A stretch of DNA of 64,000 nucleotides from Reichenbachiella ulvae (GCF_025833875.1 NZ_JAOYOD010000001.1:1612001-1676000); one strand, 5' to 3'. Positions 28,649 through 39,200 are shown, counted from the first letter of the stretch. Made by a program: numbers and translations. Notes: generated by a model not told the origin, from the sequence alone.

Positions 28649-30464
28649 ATGGCTGATAGCCAGTTTTGTTGTATTAGCATCCTTCTTAACGACTTTAGGT
28701 CAAGAACTCAACCCGCAGCATTTAGTAAGCCTGAGTTTGAAAGACGCTACTCTCCAGGAGGCGCTTCAGTCCCTAGATGCCATGCCGGATTTTACGCTAT
28801 CCTACAATCCAGGCACTTTACCTGAAAAATCTCATATCACTAAGAAGTACGTCAATCAACCGATAGATGAGATATTAAAAGATTTGCTAGGTGATGATTT
28901 CGAAATCAAACATATTGGTCGATATGTAATCATCCAGAAAAAAGAAAAAAAGGAAAAGAAAAACGTTACTATTAGCGGAGATATCAAGGATGCTAAAACA
29001 GGTAAGACTCTTAAAAATGTAACGGTATACGAGGTAAACACCTTGAACTCTACCCTATCAGATGAGGAAGGCCAATTTAAACTCAAAGTAAAAAGCAAAA
29101 ATGAAATCGCCACCTTTGCCATCAGCCGAAAGGACTATCAGGACACAATAATTCAGGTTCAGGATGCCCCTAAACTTCAGCAGGACATCTACCTTCAACC
29201 CTCCAAAGATGCAAAGCCAGTAAATAAAGAAAGAGACCTATGGTTGGAGACCAAAAAACTGGTCAAATTATTTACCAGCTACAATAATCGAAAGAACACC
29301 GAAAATGTAGATAATATTCAGGATCGCTATTTTCAGGTTTCCTTTGTCCCCTCCATTGGTACCAATATGAGTATGGGTGGTCAAGTGCGTCACAAATATT
29401 CCTTTAATGTGCTGGCAGGCTACTCTTATGGCTTGGACCAAGGATTCGAGCTTGGTGGACTTTATAATATCGATCGCAGTGACATATCAGGATGCCAGAT
29501 CGGTGGAATCGGCAATACCGTAGGTGGAAAAACCAAAGGTGTGCAAATAGGTGGTGTAATTAATGTTGGACGAGAACGATTAGAAGGTACACAAATATCC
29601 GGTGTCACCAACTGGATCAGCGATAGTGTCAAGGGTTTTCAACTGGCTGGTTTCAACAACTATTCTAAAGGACTCAATGGCGCACAAGTATCTGGATTCA
29701 CCAATATTGCCTCTACTACCGATGGCTTCCAGTTGGCAGGTTTTAGCAATCACGCCAGAGATATTGAAGGAATGCAGCTTTCTTCTGTGATCAACACCGC
29801 TCGGAAGATCAATGGAGTGCAATTAACAGCGGTCATCAATGTCGCCGAAACAACTGATGGTATGCAAATAAGCTCCCTTCTCAACACCACCAAAAATCTG
29901 AAAGGTGTACAATTAGGAATCATCAATTACGCAGATTCTATTAGCGAAAACGCCTTACAAATTGGTTTTATCAATCTGGGAAGAAAGAATCACTTGTTTG
30001 AATTTGGAACAGAATATAGCGATGTGATACCCTGGAGGATCAGTCTCAGAACAGGAACAAACAAATTCTATACGGCCATTTCGGCAGGCACACAATTTAC
30101 TGAAAGAACCGAATCTGAGGCGCTTTGGTCTTATGGACTGGGTTTTGGATCTAAACTATTCATGACTAAAAAATTCTTTTTCAACCCAGAGATCAATTGC
30201 CACAACCTCCTGTGGCACAACGACTCTGACCATGAATCTTTGAATCTACTCAACAAGCTGCATCTCAATTTGGGCTATCAGTTTTTCAATCACTTGAGTA
30301 TAACAGGTGGTCCGGCACTCAATATTTATGTCACCGATTATATGAATCCGCAAACTGGTGACCTGGGAATGCAGATTGCGAAAAACACTTTTTATGATCA
30401 GGTAGAAGAAGAAAACACCAGAGTTCAAATATGGCTTGGATATCAATTTGCCATTCGTTTTTAA
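28635..30464 (+). CDS. STN-domain outer-membrane protein with ten 15-16-residue GxQ-G-N repeats
   Basis: I chose the ATG at 28635, which gives a signal peptide ending TTLGQ (609 residues); a start at 28611 adds eight residues. The domains are an STN signalling domain (about 25-95), a carboxypeptidase-regulatory-like domain (about 105-180) and a linker. A run of ten repeats follows at about 285-445, with consensus G-x-Q-(I/L/V)-x-G-(V/F)-x-N-x-A and a 15-16-residue period (GVQIGGVINVGRERLE, GTQISGVTNWISDSVK, GFQLAGFSNHARDIE). The C-terminal part of about 160 residues is beta-rich, barrel-like and ends in Phe. The repeats resemble the LA_2272-type surface repeats. No TonB box, plug or SusC barrel is present, so it is not a standard FecA-like receptor although it sits where one is expected. 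Confidence 0.8.
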   Translation: MAVNRWLIASFVVLASFLTTLGQELNPQHLVSLSLKDATLQEALQSLDAMPDFTLSYNPGTLPEKSHITKKYVNQPIDEILKDLLGDDFEIKHIGRYVIIQKKEKKEKKNVTISGDIKDAKTGKTLKNVTVYEVNTLNSTLSDEEGQFKLKVKSKNEIATFAISRKDYQDTIIQVQDAPKLQQDIYLQPSKDAKPVNKERDLWLETKKLVKLFTSYNNRKNTENVDNIQDRYFQVSFVPSIGTNMSMGGQVRHKYSFNVLAGYSYGLDQGFELGGLYNIDRSDISGCQIGGIGNTVGGKTKGVQIGGVINVGRERLEGTQISGVTNWISDSVKGFQLAGFNNYSKGLNGAQVSGFTNIASTTDGFQLAGFSNHARDIEGMQLSSVINTARKINGVQLTAVINVAETTDGMQISSLLNTTKNLKGVQLGIINYADSISENALQIGFINLGRKNHLFEFGTEYSDVIPWRISLRTGTNKFYTAISAGTQFTERTESEALWSYGLGFGSKLFMTKKFFFNPEINCHNLLWHNDSDHESLNLLNKLHLNLGYQFFNHLSITGGPALNIYVTDYMNPQTGDLGMQIAKNTFYDQVEEENTRVQIWLGYQFAIRF

Positions 30465-30528
30465 TAGGCTGTTAGACAAACTCATCATTCCACTTAATAA
30501 TTTCGGTAAGACTCTGCAGAGTAATCCC

Positions 30529-30536
30529 TAATTTCG
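30529..30536 (+). promoter_or_regulatory. Candidate -7 element upstream of hrpB
   Basis: TAATTTCG is one mismatch from TAnnTTTG and is followed by GCAG, like the element before the sigma gene. A perfect 12-base palindrome, ACTCTGCAGAGT, lies just upstream (30511-30522). No good -33 box is seen. Confidence 0.25.
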
Positions 30537-30563
30537 CAGACTAAAAAAACAACCAGGGATTTT

Positions 30564-33047
30564 ATGCCATTCGATCCATTTCAAATAGACCTTCCAATCA
30601 CTGAGGTAATTGCGCCAACTCAGCAACAGCTGAAAGACAACAACACTTTGATTGTACATGCACCTCCGGGAGCGGGCAAAAGCACCCTGCTGCCTTTAGC
30701 GCTATTGGAAGAGGAATGGTTGAATGGAAAGAAGATCATAATGCTGGAGCCACGGAGACTGGCTGCACGATCTATTGCTACCAGAATGGCAGAACTGATA
30801 GGCGAAAAAGTGGGGCAAACCATTGGCTATCGAATTCGCTTCGACAATAAGGTATCTGACAAAACCCGTATCGAAGTGGTAACGGAAGGTATTCTTACTC
30901 GCATGCTCCATAGCGACAATGCGATCGAAGAAGTGGCGATGGTGATTTTTGACGAGTTCCATGAGCGCAGTATCCATGCAGATGTGGCACTAGCCCTATG
31001 TCGAGAAGCTCAGCAAGTACTAAGACCTGATCTCAAGATCATGATTATGTCTGCTACGCTCAATACTAATGAGCTGACAGAACTCCTTCAATCACCATTA
31101 GTCGAAAGTAAGGGGCGACAATACCCTGTAGATGTGCACTACGAAGATCAGCAGGACGAATGGATGATGTCCGAAATCGCCGCTCGCATGATCAGTAAGG
31201 CTGTTAAAAAACATGAAGGCGATGTACTGGCCTTTTTCCCTGGTCAGGGCGAAATATCTCGATGCGAAGAAATCCTCAGAAAAGACCTCAAAGACTTTGC
31301 TATTCATCCTTTGTATGGATCACTTCCGCACGGCAAGCAAATGGCTGCCATTAGACCCAACAAAGATGGGAAACGAAAAATCGTACTGGCTACCTCGATC
31401 GCAGAGACCAGTTTGACCATTGAAGGAATTAAAATTGTAGTAGATACAGGCTTTGGACGTAGCTCTCAATTTGATCCTCAATCGGGGCTTTCAAGACTTC
31501 AGACCGTTCAGATCAGTCAGGACGCGGCAGATCAACGTGCAGGACGAGCAGGACGATTGAGTCCTGGCGTGTGCTACCGCATGTGGTCAAGGGCGACCCA
31601 GGACCGGATGCAAAAACATCTAACACCAGAGATACTGGAGGCCGACTTGGCTTCACTGGTATTGGACATGGCCCAGTGGGGTATCACCAATATCGATGAG
31701 ATGACCTGGCTCACTCCCCCACCCAAAGCGGCCATTTACCAGGCTCAAGAGCTCCTTCATCAGCTAGAGGCACTCGAGGACGGTAAGATTACAGATCATG
31801 GACAGGCACTCCATCGACTGCCTTGCCATCCGCGTATTGCTCACATGCTGCTCATGGCAGAAGATCAATCGAATCTGGCTTTGGCTTGCGACATTGCCGC
31901 CTTACTGGAAGAAAGAGACCCATTGGGCCGAGAAGCAGGTACGGACATCAACGAGCGAATCATCGTTCTAAGAAGACAGCGGGGCGAAAACCGATTGAAC
32001 CGTCATTTCAGCCGAATAGAAAAAATAGCTGGCCAATACCGCAAACTATTTGACGAAGAAGCAGAAAATGACAGCTTCGACCCATACGAAACCGGCATTC
32101 TGCTCTCTTACGCTTACCCTGAGCGAATTGCCTATGCTCGCCCGGGAAACAATGCCCAATTTCAACTCTCTAATGGGAAATATGCAATGCTAGGGCATAA
32201 AGATGATCTGGCTCACGAACCCTGGCTAGCCATTGCCCATATGGATGCAAGAGATGGCATGGGCAAGATATTCATGGCCTCCCCACTCAATCCAAGGGAC
32301 CTGATGCCTATGGTCAAGGAAAAGGAAATCATTACCTGGGACACCAGACAAGGAGGCCTGATTGCCTCATTGGATATGCGTATCGGAAGCATCACGCTGA
32401 AATCCACACCTCTTCCTGATCCAGACGAATCTAGACTGGTCGAAGCAATCAGTGAAGCCATCAAGAAGGAAGGTGAAAGGCTTTTGGACATCAACAAAGA
32501 GGTGATCAAATGGCAAAACCGAATATTGAGCCTTCGCAAATGGAACCCCGGACAAGGTTGGCCAGATGTCAGTACCCCAACGCTTCTGATGACCAACGGT
32601 ACCTGGCTCTCTCCTTATCTGGATGGTGTAAAGAAACCCGATGACCTTAAGAAATTGGACCTAAAATCCATCCTACACCATTCTCTTGATTATGCCTTAC
32701 AAGGCAAACTCGAGGAGTTGGCTCCTGAGAGAATCGAGGTACCTAGCGGATCAAAGATTCAATTGGAGTATGCCTCTGATGGAGCTGCACCGGTTCTGGC
32801 TGTTCGCTTGCAAGAGGTTTTCGGATTGGCAGAGACTCCTCGAATCAATGACGGTAAAACTCCGGTTTTAATGCATTTGCTATCCCCAGGATTCAAACCA
32901 GTACAGATCACCTCTGATCTCAACAGCTTTTGGAACAATGCCTATTTCGAGGTTAAAAAGGACTTGAAAGGTCGCTACCCTAAACACGTGTGGCCTGAAG
33001 ATCCATGGAAGGAACAAGCCATTCGAGGTGTGAAAAAGAAGAAGTAG
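30564..33047 (+). CDS. hrpB: ATP-dependent RNA helicase HrpB
   Basis: The 827-residue DExH-box helicase has Walker A PPGAGKSTLLP (about 32-42), motif II DEFHER, motif III SATLN and motif VI QRAGRAGR. A helicase-associated region and the HrpB-specific C-terminal domain end in KHVWPEDPWKEQAIRG, typical of the family. HrpB is widespread in bacteria, but its RNA substrate is not known. It appears monocistronic, and its stop lies 2 bases from the stop of the convergent lipase gene. Confidence 0.95.
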   Translation: MPFDPFQIDLPITEVIAPTQQQLKDNNTLIVHAPPGAGKSTLLPLALLEEEWLNGKKIIMLEPRRLAARSIATRMAELIGEKVGQTIGYRIRFDNKVSDKTRIEVVTEGILTRMLHSDNAIEEVAMVIFDEFHERSIHADVALALCREAQQVLRPDLKIMIMSATLNTNELTELLQSPLVESKGRQYPVDVHYEDQQDEWMMSEIAARMISKAVKKHEGDVLAFFPGQGEISRCEEILRKDLKDFAIHPLYGSLPHGKQMAAIRPNKDGKRKIVLATSIAETSLTIEGIKIVVDTGFGRSSQFDPQSGLSRLQTVQISQDAADQRAGRAGRLSPGVCYRMWSRATQDRMQKHLTPEILEADLASLVLDMAQWGITNIDEMTWLTPPPKAAIYQAQELLHQLEALEDGKITDHGQALHRLPCHPRIAHMLLMAEDQSNLALACDIAALLEERDPLGREAGTDINERIIVLRRQRGENRLNRHFSRIEKIAGQYRKLFDEEAENDSFDPYETGILLSYAYPERIAYARPGNNAQFQLSNGKYAMLGHKDDLAHEPWLAIAHMDARDGMGKIFMASPLNPRDLMPMVKEKEIITWDTRQGGLIASLDMRIGSITLKSTPLPDPDESRLVEAISEAIKKEGERLLDINKEVIKWQNRILSLRKWNPGQGWPDVSTPTLLMTNGTWLSPYLDGVKKPDDLKKLDLKSILHHSLDYALQGKLEELAPERIEVPSGSKIQLEYASDGAAPVLAVRLQEVFGLAETPRINDGKTPVLMHLLSPGFKPVQITSDLNSFWNNAYFEVKKDLKGRYPKHVWPEDPWKEQAIRGVKKKK

Positions 33048-33049
33048 GC

Positions 33050-34240
33050 TTATAAATTCTCTGGTAGAATTTCTGGCCTGATCACATCATACTCTTGCCT
33101 AAAATAGGTCTTCATCAAACTGAGGTAGTAATTATGAGGTTTATGTTGAAAAAACATTGGCTCCTTCTTATAAAAATGTTTGTTTACAACATGGCCAGTT
33201 GCCGGATCAATAGAAATTTTATTTAATAAAGAATCACTTTTCAATATAGATGAATCTTTAAGGACTTTGGGGTACTCCACTGGAGGCAACTCAAACCTAT
33301 TGCCAATTGGATAGTAGTTAATTTCATTTCGATGTTTAGGCATTTCTACAGAGCCAAGCTCATTGACGATTCGTGACTCTGCACGACTACTCATAGTATC
33401 GACAAAACGTGTTACTTTTCTATTAAGTGAATTAAATAAGATATTACTTAAAAAATCCATTCTATCAATTTCACCATCTACTAAGGCGTGTATCTCCTTA
33501 GAAGAGAGCGTACCTTCCTCATAACTAATTGGCAGTTTTGGCACTATATCCGAAGGGATGATAAAACTAAAACTCCAGCCCTTCTTTGCATACTCTAAGT
33601 TGTATTCATCTACAAAGCTCTTATTTCCAATCATAGGATTGGCAAAAGCATACATTTTAAACTGGTTCTTATCAGAAATCATCTCTGGCCCTAACCTATC
33701 GAGATAAACCATCATCAATGCAGCCAAAGAACCTCCCTGACTATGTCCTGTAATGTATATATCATATATACCAATAGCATTCAAATATTTGATCTGCATC
33801 AGCACAGACTGATGTAGATAGGCTAATCCCAGCAGATAACCTGAATGAACTGCAGCAGTCGAATCATCCGATAAATCATAGTCATAGGCTTCACTTTGAA
33901 TCTTGATTTGACCTTTGGCTGGAATCATAGCCGACTTGAAATTAGCCAACCAGCTTAGTTCCTGATCAGTGGAACCCCTAAAATTCAATACTGCAGCCTC
34001 ATTCTCCCCCTTAATATAAACCTGAAATTTATTATCCATTCCAAGCGTGCCTGAGGTAAACTCCTTTTTATATCCATCAGGAAGGATGACAGAATCATCA
34101 TCATATAATTCTAAATATGTAAAACTGTTACATATCTGAATCATATCTTTCACTTCATGCCACACAAGTCCCGACTTAAACTGGGCATAAGTGACCTGAA
34201 AAAAAAACAAAAACAACAGGAAGATAAAAACCTTTTTCAT
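33050..34240 (-). CDS. Secreted class 3 lipase-like protein
   Basis: From the ATG at 34240 the protein has a signal peptide (MKKVFIFLLFLFFFQVTYAQ) and about 396 residues; a TTG six codons upstream extends the frame. YITGHSQGGSLAALMMVYLD holds the GHSQG nucleophile elbow of the fungal-type (class 3) lipase fold, and AVLNFRGSTDQELSWLANF matches its oxyanion-loop region. Aspartate and histidine partners are plausible downstream but not certain by eye. It has no lipobox, so it is probably periplasmic or secreted. The natural ester is unknown. Confidence 0.85.
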   Translation of the reverse strand: MKKVFIFLLFLFFFQVTYAQFKSGLVWHEVKDMIQICNSFTYLELYDDDSVILPDGYKKEFTSGTLGMDNKFQVYIKGENEAAVLNFRGSTDQELSWLANFKSAMIPAKGQIKIQSEAYDYDLSDDSTAAVHSGYLLGLAYLHQSVLMQIKYLNAIGIYDIYITGHSQGGSLAALMMVYLDRLGPEMISDKNQFKMYAFANPMIGNKSFVDEYNLEYAKKGWSFSFIIPSDIVPKLPISYEEGTLSSKEIHALVDGEIDRMDFLSNILFNSLNRKVTRFVDTMSSRAESRIVNELGSVEMPKHRNEINYYPIGNRFELPPVEYPKVLKDSSILKSDSLLNKISIDPATGHVVNKHFYKKEPMFFQHKPHNYYLSLMKTYFRQEYDVIRPEILPENL

Positions 34241-34294
34241 GATTATAACTTTAATCAAACTTAAGTAAATATCATACCAAAAAAGAAGTAAGCG

Positions 34295-35821
34295 CTAGTG
34301 AATTCCATGCATCATCTTTTTCATCAATGGAGCCAAAACGAAAACCATAGCAGCACCACTCACGACTAAAAATGCAATGCTTTCGAATCCTTCGGTATAA
34401 ATCATCAAAGACTCCATTGGATCCACATCTTCTGCAGCACCTTCTACTGCCAGGTATTTGCCCACTGCACCTACAATCCTAAAAGCGAAAGAAGAACTCA
34501 AAAACCAAACCCCCATCATGAAACTAACCACCTTTGCAGGTGCTAATTCTGTGACCTTAGACAAACCAACTGGTGACATAAATAGCTCTCCTGTGGACAT
34601 AAGAAAATATCCCGCAACAAAAGTCCACATTGGCACTTTGCCTAATTCACTGGCAAAACTCCCACTCCAGGCGAACATCGCATAAGATGCACCTAGAAAC
34701 AGTAACCCATAACCAAACTTGTAAGGAGTATAAGGGTTTGTTCTCAGCTTAGACAAGCGAACCCACATCCACGAAAACGGAAGTGCCAAAAGAATAATTA
34801 CTAAGGCTGTAATGGAATTAGTTTGAGAGGCATTCATACCAACCAAATCCACATTTCTGAAAGCAAAAAGCGTCAATGTACTACCGGAAAGCTCCTGACC
34901 ACCCCAAAACATAGTCATAAACATGGTGAGCAATACTATGACGAGTAATTGCTGCCTTTCAGCCTTGCTGACCTGAATCATCGTACTCACAATCACGGCG
35001 AGAATTACAGCCAAAATAATATAGAAAATATACTCTACAACCTGCCCCTCATAATGCACTTCACCAATTAAGGGAATGTAGATTTGACCATAATACATAA
35101 TCAAAGCCACAAGCGGAACGATACATATTGCGATAATAGGCACCCATCTTTTAATGCTGATACCCGCAAATTTATTCTTCAGGTATTCTTCATCAGATGC
35201 GAAACCATGCTGACCAAAAATCCCATTAGCAATACCCAGTCTAAAAACAATAAGCCCTGCAACCATGCCTATACCTGCCGCACCGAAACCATAATGCCAG
35301 CCATAGCTGAATCCTAGCCATCCGCAGAATAAGGGAGCTACGAAAGCCCCTGTGTTTATTCCCATATAAAACAAAGTGAATCCAGAGTCACGGCGTTTAT
35401 CTCCGGTAGGATATAGCGCTCCGACAAATGAGGAAATATTGGGTTTGAACAAGCCATTACCTACAATCAATAGGGCAAGAGCCATAAAGAAGCAAACCTC
35501 ATTTTCGAAGGCCAAAACAAAATGCCCCAATGCCATAAATATCCCTCCTATCGTAATGGCTCGACGAAAACCTAAAAGCCGATCCGCCAGCATACCTCCC
35601 AAAACAGGCGTAGCATAGGCAAGCCCACCATAGGACGCATATATAGTCCCTGCAATATCATCTCTGTCCACTAAGGATCGATACACTTCTTCAGTCATGT
35701 AGAGCATCAAAAGTGCTCTCATGCCATAGAAACTAAAACGCTCCCACAGCTCAGCGAAAAACAAATAGAAGAGTCCTTTAGGGTGACCAAATAATTGTGG
35801 TGTATCGAGTTCCTGATTCAT
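34295..35821 (-). CDS. POT/PTR-family proton-dependent oligopeptide transporter
   Basis: From the ATG at 35821 (a TTG eight codons upstream is the alternative) this is a 508-residue MFS-type transporter with about 12-14 transmembrane helices. FFAELWERFSFYGMRALLMLYMT carries the POT proton-coupling motif ExxERFxxYG, and a second signature, FTLFYMGINTGAFVAPLFCGWLG, follows. It imports di- and tripeptides with protons. It may feed on peptides released outside the cell, in keeping with the metallopeptidase/SusCD locus, although they are 13 kb apart. Confidence 0.95.
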   Translation of the reverse strand: MNQELDTPQLFGHPKGLFYLFFAELWERFSFYGMRALLMLYMTEEVYRSLVDRDDIAGTIYASYGGLAYATPVLGGMLADRLLGFRRAITIGGIFMALGHFVLAFENEVCFFMALALLIVGNGLFKPNISSFVGALYPTGDKRRDSGFTLFYMGINTGAFVAPLFCGWLGFSYGWHYGFGAAGIGMVAGLIVFRLGIANGIFGQHGFASDEEYLKNKFAGISIKRWVPIIAICIVPLVALIMYYGQIYIPLIGEVHYEGQVVEYIFYIILAVILAVIVSTMIQVSKAERQQLLVIVLLTMFMTMFWGGQELSGSTLTLFAFRNVDLVGMNASQTNSITALVIILLALPFSWMWVRLSKLRTNPYTPYKFGYGLLFLGASYAMFAWSGSFASELGKVPMWTFVAGYFLMSTGELFMSPVGLSKVTELAPAKVVSFMMGVWFLSSSFAFRIVGAVGKYLAVEGAAEDVDPMESLMIYTEGFESIAFLVVSGAAMVFVLAPLMKKMMHGIH

Positions 35822-35989
35822 ATTTCCAATTTCTACACTTTTCAATCCGCTAATATATCAAAACAACTGAGTTTACAACTTACCGCCTGTGTAGATATTC
35901 CGAGCTCCCAAACATATCATCCTATTCACCAACTATCCCTGCAAAAACTAATAGGATATTGACTAACTTCCCTTCAACAAAAGCCGATT

Positions 35990-37486
35990 ATGAAAAAACT
36001 ATTGACACTACTAGTTCTGTTATCTAGTCTCCAAATTCATGCCCAGCAATCTCTGGGAATCTTCGACAATCACTTAGACATAGGCTCTTCCAAAAACGAA
36101 GGATTTGCCTTTTATGATGCTTCTAATCAGACCTACACACTTGGGGGGTCTGGTGTCAATGTTTGGGGCACCAATGATCAATTCCATTATTTATGGACTA
36201 CTATTCAGGGTGATTTCATTCTTAGGGCCGAAGTGGAATTCCACGGTCAGGGCGTAGATCCTCACAGGAAGGCAGGATGGATGGTAAAAAACGATTTGGA
36301 AAGCAATACTGCCCATGTCAATGCCTGTACACACGGCGATGGACTTACGTCATTGCAACATCGCAAAGAGACCAATGGAGAAACATCAGAGAAGGTGTCT
36401 CAAGATTCATCAGTTCAAATGATTCAGCTCGAACGCCGGGGCGATACATTCATCATGTCTACAGCTCAATTCGGTTCAGAACCTACCGAAGTGCAATTGG
36501 ACAGCATGCCAATGGACACTGAGGTATATGTCGGACTCTACGTATGTGCGCACAATCCAGACATTACGGAGACGGTTACTTTTAGAAATGTCAGAATCTC
36601 TCGTCCAGCTCCCGAAGATTTGGTTCCTTATCAAGATTATTTAGGCAGTCGATTAGAGCTTTTGGATATCGAAACTGGGCATAGAACATTGCTCACAGAA
36701 TCTGCACATTCCATTCAAGCACCTAATTGGACACCTGATGGTCAGACACTGATCTACAACTCTAAAGGTCGATTATACAACTATGACTTAGAATCTGGAA
36801 ATATATCATCGCTCAACACAGGCTTTGCCATCAACAACAACAATGACCATGTCCTGACCTTTGATGGAACCAAAATGGGTATCAGTCATCACAATGCAGA
36901 TGACGAAGGCAATTCGAGCATCTATTATCTACCTATCGAAGGAAGCGATCAACCTATTAAAGTCACAAAATCTGGAGTGGGCGCCTCCTACCTTCACGGC
37001 TGGTCACCCGATGAAAGCAAAATGATATTTACAGGTCACCGCAAAGGACAATATGACATCTATCAAGTGGATGTAAAGACGGGTAAAGAAACCCAACTGA
37101 CGAACGAAAAAACACTGGACGATGGCTCAGAATACAGTCCGGATGGCAAATACATCTTCTTCAATTCGGTCAGGACTGGGACCATGCAACTTTGGAGAAT
37201 GGATGCCAATGGCAAAAACCCAAAACAATTGACCTTTGATGAGTACAACGACTGGTTTCCTCATGTCAGCCCTGACAAGAAATGGATCGTATTCATTTCA
37301 TTCCCAAAGGACATCAATCCTAATGATCATCCATTTTACAAACGTTGTTTGATACGTCTGATGCCACATGAAGGAGGTGAGCCCAAGGTGATAGGCTATA
37401 TTTATGGAGGGCAAGGAAGCATGAATGTACCTAACTGGTCACCAGACAGCAAAAAAATCGCACTGGTCACTAACACTGACAATTAA
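35990..37486 (+). CDS. Secreted TolB-like beta-propeller protein with N-terminal concanavalin-like domain
   Basis: The 498-residue protein has a signal peptide ending IHAQQ. The N-terminal beta-sandwich (about 20-205) includes GDFILRAEVEFHGQGVDPHRKAGWMVK. Several WD40-like PD40 blades follow (PNWTPDGQTLIYNSKGRLY, GWSPDESKMIFTGHR, EYSPDGKYIFFNSVR, PNWSPDSKKIALVTN). The propeller resembles TolB but the protein lacks the TolB N-terminal domain, so it is not the Tol-Pal subunit. Related proteins occur near hydrolases in Bacteroidota, with no defined function. Divergent from the POT gene. Confidence 0.85.
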   Translation: MKKLLTLLVLLSSLQIHAQQSLGIFDNHLDIGSSKNEGFAFYDASNQTYTLGGSGVNVWGTNDQFHYLWTTIQGDFILRAEVEFHGQGVDPHRKAGWMVKNDLESNTAHVNACTHGDGLTSLQHRKETNGETSEKVSQDSSVQMIQLERRGDTFIMSTAQFGSEPTEVQLDSMPMDTEVYVGLYVCAHNPDITETVTFRNVRISRPAPEDLVPYQDYLGSRLELLDIETGHRTLLTESAHSIQAPNWTPDGQTLIYNSKGRLYNYDLESGNISSLNTGFAINNNNDHVLTFDGTKMGISHHNADDEGNSSIYYLPIEGSDQPIKVTKSGVGASYLHGWSPDESKMIFTGHRKGQYDIYQVDVKTGKETQLTNEKTLDDGSEYSPDGKYIFFNSVRTGTMQLWRMDANGKNPKQLTFDEYNDWFPHVSPDKKWIVFISFPKDINPNDHPFYKRCLIRLMPHEGGEPKVIGYIYGGQGSMNVPNWSPDSKKIALVTNTDN

Positions 37487-37604
37487 GTAATAAGACTTTT
37501 ATCAGTCATGGCTTAAGATTTAGAATAGTAGCTATTATCTTCGACTTTGTATCAAAATAGGAAGGAAATCAAATAGCTAAAACTATTTTGATATCAACAG
37601 CTTC

Positions 37605-39200
37605 ATGCCAAAAAACTATTCTAAATTCTCTCCTAACCTAGACAAGGGACCCTATGATCATATCATCATTGGCTCTGGTATAGGCAGCCTCACCCTGGCT
37701 ACCATGCTTGCTCGCTGTGGCCGCAAAGTGGCCATATTCGAGCGTCATTACGTCCCGGGTGGTTTCACTCACGCATTCAAAAGGAAAAATGGATTCCAGT
37801 GGGATGTCGGAGTGCACTACATGGGCAACATGACCAAAAAAGATGGTTTAAGAAAGATCATGGATTTCTTAACCAACCATAGGTTGGAATGGGAACCCAT
37901 GGGCGACATCTACGATGTGGTATACATAGAGGGAGACAAATATGAATTCCCGGCTGGAAAAGAGAATTTCAGAACCCAGATGAAGGGCTACTTCCCTGAC
38001 GACTCTGAAGCCATCGATCAATACCTGGACCTCATTGATCGCACAAATAGAAAAGGTTCGGCTTTCTTCATGGAAAAATCCTTTGAACCCTGGCTGAGTT
38101 GGCTACTAGGCGGTCTCATTAGAAAACCCTATCAAAAAATAAGCAACCGAACTACCTTTGAGGTACTAAACGACATCACCAGCAACCCACGACTCATAGC
38201 CGTACTATGCGGACAGTGTGGAAACTATGGACTACCTCCTAGAGAGAGCAGTTTCGCAGCACACGCCATGGTCATTGGGCATTTTATGGAAGGGGGCTTC
38301 TACCCTCACGGTGGCAGCCCTAAAATAGCTGAAAGAACCCTGGAAACTCTGGAAAAACTGGGGGCAGACATCTTTGTTAGTTCTGAGGTATCTGAGATAG
38401 TTGTCGAAAAAAACCGTGTACTTGGAATCAAGGTAAAGGAGCATTTCATTCCCTGCAAAAGTGTAATCAGCAATATTGGTGTCAACAACACATTCAATTA
38501 TTTGCTATCAGAACCACAACGAAAAAAATGCGGTTTCGATCTGCAGTCAGTTGAGCCCTCCAGTGCTCATCTTTGTTTGTACGTAGGACTGAACAAAGGG
38601 GATCATGAATTGCAGCTGCCTAAACATAATATCTGGTGCTACGCCAACGAACACATCTCGTCCAACCTAACTGATATCACAGCAGAAAGTGCTGCAAGCA
38701 AATTTTCGTACATCTCCTTCCCTTCTGCCAAAGACCCGGAATGGAGAAAAGAAAATCCCGACAAGGCCACCATACAGGCCATCACAGCAGCGCGATACGA
38801 TTGGTTCAAAGACTATGAAGAACAGCCCTGGCTTAAACGAGAAGAAGCTTATCTGCAGATCAAAAAGAGTTTTGAGAATAGCATGTTGGATCGCTTGTAC
38901 GAATTAGTTCCTCAAATCAAAGGACATGTACAATATACCGAGGTTTCTTCTCCTCTCAGCACCCGTCACTTCACCAATTACAAGAATGGAGAGATATACG
39001 GTCTGGCACATAGCCCTGAACGCTTCAACCTATCTTTTCTCCGTCCATATACCAAAATCAAAGGGTTGAAACTAGTAGGTCAAGACATCACGCTAGTAGG
39101 TGTAGGAGGCGCTATGCTGTCCGGCATGCTTTGTGCCATCACTATTCTCAAGTTCAGAATTTGGAAGGTTTTCAAGGCCTTTAACGAGCCTCTCCCTTAA
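37605..39200 (+). CDS. FAD-dependent oxidoreductase of the phytoene desaturase/RetSat family
   Basis: A 531-residue flavoprotein. The N-terminal dinucleotide motif GSGIGSLTLATMLARCGRKV is followed by FERHYVPGGFTHAF, and VGQDITLVGVGGAMLSG is the C-terminal FAD-binding motif. Its closest family is the CrtISO/retinol-saturase group (desaturases, isomerases and polyene reductases) and not the bacterial CrtI desaturases. No other carotenoid gene is nearby, so the substrate is open. C-terminal hydrophobic residues could hold it at the membrane. A patatin gene follows after 84 bases in the same direction. Confidence 0.88.
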   Translation: MPKNYSKFSPNLDKGPYDHIIIGSGIGSLTLATMLARCGRKVAIFERHYVPGGFTHAFKRKNGFQWDVGVHYMGNMTKKDGLRKIMDFLTNHRLEWEPMGDIYDVVYIEGDKYEFPAGKENFRTQMKGYFPDDSEAIDQYLDLIDRTNRKGSAFFMEKSFEPWLSWLLGGLIRKPYQKISNRTTFEVLNDITSNPRLIAVLCGQCGNYGLPPRESSFAAHAMVIGHFMEGGFYPHGGSPKIAERTLETLEKLGADIFVSSEVSEIVVEKNRVLGIKVKEHFIPCKSVISNIGVNNTFNYLLSEPQRKKCGFDLQSVEPSSAHLCLYVGLNKGDHELQLPKHNIWCYANEHISSNLTDITAESAASKFSYISFPSAKDPEWRKENPDKATIQAITAARYDWFKDYEEQPWLKREEAYLQIKKSFENSMLDRLYELVPQIKGHVQYTEVSSPLSTRHFTNYKNGEIYGLAHSPERFNLSFLRPYTKIKGLKLVGQDITLVGVGGAMLSGMLCAITILKFRIWKVFKAFNEPLP

